From contig NZ_JAHXKI010000006.1 of NCBI RefSeq assembly GCF_019392195.1, positions 62,001 to 126,000 on the forward strand: 64,000 bases of DNA, written 5' to 3'. Under the pieces are notes generated by a model. The model had not been told where the DNA came from, did not search any database, and saw only the letters and a list, made by a program, of their open reading frames with translations. The stretch comes from Marinobacter sp. F4206. Lineage in GTDB: Bacteria > Pseudomonadota > Gammaproteobacteria > Pseudomonadales > Oleiphilaceae. Shown in pieces: positions 62,640-64,000 of the stretch; within the stretch, counting starts at the first letter, position 1; every line of letters starts with the position of its first letter. The position numbers and the translations under genes are program-made.

Positions 62640-64000
62640 TCAGGGAATGGGGGTGGCGGTCAGGTTCGCCTTGATATCAAAATTCTGCATGCTGACGCCG
62701 TAAACTGCCGTCTGTGAGCCACCATTCGGATGCACCAGATCAATGCTCTGGATCGACAACTCCTTGAACTGGCTCTGTGCCTTTACCGCAAAGCCGAGGG
62801 GACGCTTTAACCGATCCTCCGCCGTTGGATCTGAAACATAACGGTAACCCTCCGGTGCCGAAGGATCCATGATCTTCTCATCGCCGCGCGCTCCCATTAC
62901 GCCCAACGAATCCGCCCCCTCTTCTTTCTTGACCACCCTGGTCTGGAAGACGTCCACCGATAGGTCGGTGCGGACGCCGAAGGTGTTATCGTCGGATCCG
63001 TCGCCGTCGAAATCACCACCATCACTGGTATGAATGTCGTCAAGAACCAGGCGGGTACCGGTTCCGTTCACGGGATTACCACTGCCATCCTTCTCGCGGT
63101 TGGTTTCCCATGTCAGGGCATTCCTTTTGGCCTGACTGATCGCCCGGGCGAAGACCTGTTTCAGCCGGATAGTGATCCCCTCGTCGCCACGGTTTTCCCA
63201 AAGGCCACCCGACGCCAAGCAGGTAGACTGATCACTTCCAGACCCGCCGGCACAGACAGATCCCGCCCCTCCCGGGACAACAGTCATGCTGCTGCCGGTT
63301 TCGTAATTCTGCACCACAAAGCGACCAAAACTCCGACCGGAATACTTGTCGCCGACCCGCAGGTTTCCGATATCCATGGTGCTCCAGGCCTCGCCTCTGC
63401 CAATGACCAATCCATCCTCCGTCACATCGAGGGTCATGTTACGAACGTGACCCTCGTAATCGAGCTCACCAATCCAGAGTCCTTTCTGACTGATTTCTCC
63501 ACTGCCCTCGTCATAGGGTGCCGCAATAATCGCGGCTCTGCCATTGCGGAGCCTTATGTCTGAATTGATCGTAAGGCCTTCCCCACTGGCGCCTCCGGGG
63601 CCCAGGGTCATCTGGCCATCGAGCTCAAACTCATAGGCCGGATAGAATCCGAGTGCCAGCAATAATTCCGTCCCACCCTGCAGGGGCGCATCGTCGCTCC
63701 CGACCCGTAGTCCATTGATGCGGTAACCGGCGCGGATTCCCTCGAATCCCACACGGAGGCCATCGTAAAATCGGGTCCCGTGGCGAACTTCATCCCGGGT
63801 CACGTTAACGGTGACATCACCCTGCCCCCAGGACTGCAGGCCGCTGAAGATCACCCGATTACCGTCCTCCGTGTAACTAAAGTCAGCCAGACGCAAACTC
63901 CACTCGGCCGCAAGGCGCAAGCCTTGAGGTCCCGCCTCCGCATGTCCCCCGCCTTGTAGGTACAGGGCATTGGTATAGGTGCGCCCACCAAACGACTGGT
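62640..64000 (-). CDS. Large beta-rich exported-looking protein (N-terminus beyond the right edge)
   Basis: I do not recognise a specific function. The frame is open to the right edge, giving 453 codons; the true start is outside. The sequence is dominated by alternating beta-type stretches with many glycines. A repeat-like block, RVGFEGIRAGYRINGLRVG, is followed by similar DIGNLRVGDKYSG and DVFQTRVV segments. A calcium-type DFDGDGSDDN loop sits near 315 residues from the C-terminal side, and three cysteines lie in one loop (CAGG...CLASG). The style resembles the filamentous/pilus-related FilA or DUF6160-type surface proteins, but this is weak. No membrane anchor is seen in the visible part. 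It ends with LTATPIP. Confidence 0.6.
   Translation of the reverse strand, partial: QSFGGRTYTNALYLQGGGHAEAGPQGLRLAAEWSLRLADFSYTEDGNRVIFSGLQSWGQGDVTVNVTRDEVRHGTRFYDGLRVGFEGIRAGYRINGLRVGSDDAPLQGGTELLLALGFYPAYEFELDGQMTLGPGGASGEGLTINSDIRLRNGRAAIIAAPYDEGSGEISQKGLWIGELDYEGHVRNMTLDVTEDGLVIGRGEAWSTMDIGNLRVGDKYSGRSFGRFVVQNYETGSSMTVVPGGAGSVCAGGSGSDQSTCLASGGLWENRGDEGITIRLKQVFARAISQAKRNALTWETNREKDGSGNPVNGTGTRLVLDDIHTSDGGDFDGDGSDDNTFGVRTDLSVDVFQTRVVKKEEGADSLGVMGARGDEKIMDPSAPEGYRYVSDPTAEDRLKRPLGFAVKAQSQFKELSIQSIDLVHPNGGSQTAVYGVSMQNFDIKANLTATPIP

Overview
The window reads as a chromosomal segment of a marine gammaproteobacterium, most like Marinobacter or a close relative. This is judged from the gene order typA/glnA/ntrBC, a full MSHA pilus locus, ssb-MFS-uvrA, the ribosomal superoperon, and the birA-coaX-SPOR gene-tRNA-tuf block, plus protein sequences of gammaproteobacterial type. 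No search was run, so the genus is an inference. No phage, insertion sequence, CRISPR array or other obvious mobile element was seen.

Layout. (1) 1-6650, nitrogen control: 5' part of typA (minus, cut by the left edge), then glnA behind a near-consensus sigma-54 promoter and an NtrC-like site, a DUF4124 exported protein with its own sigma-70 promoter, and the overlapping ntrB-ntrC pair ending in a terminator. (2) 6652-22716, minus strand: a collinear MSHA (type IVa pilus) locus in transcription order mshI, a PilN-like gene, mshJ, K, L, M, N, E, G, F, B, A, C, D, O, P, Q, mostly with 1-4 nt overlaps. It encodes inner-membrane platform, secretin, ATPases, pilins and a large surface protein. (3) 22878-27991: ssb and a YajR-like transporter (minus), divergent from uvrA (plus).

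(4) 28013-57867, minus strand: the transcription/translation core. In transcription order: secE-nusG-rplKAJL-rpoBC, then the str operon rpsL-rpsG-fusA-tuf1, then S10 and spc genes as one unbroken run from rpsJ to rpmJ, then the alpha operon rpsM-K-D-rpoA-rplQ. Consensus-like sigma-70 promoters are visible before rpsL, rpsJ and rpsM. Intrinsic terminators or attenuators lie between nusG and rplK, between rplL and rpoB, after tuf1, and after rpmJ. (5) 57880-60016: secE, tRNA-Trp, a second tuf gene, and tRNA-Thr, Gly, Tyr and Thr, apparently one transcript starting from a promoter near 60045-60073. (6) 60048-62535: an SPOR-like membrane protein, coaX and birA. (7) 62640-64000: the C-terminal part of a large beta-rich exported-looking protein running off the right edge.

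Most of the window is conserved housekeeping DNA. The accessory interest lies in the MSHA locus (including a c-di-GMP-binding signature on MshE and a mosaic MshQ), in the unidentified right-edge protein, and in the RNA/promoter architecture of the ribosomal operons. One example of the latter is an alpha-operon promoter whose -10 box sits in the loop of the preceding terminator hairpin. No clearly undescribed multi-gene system was found.
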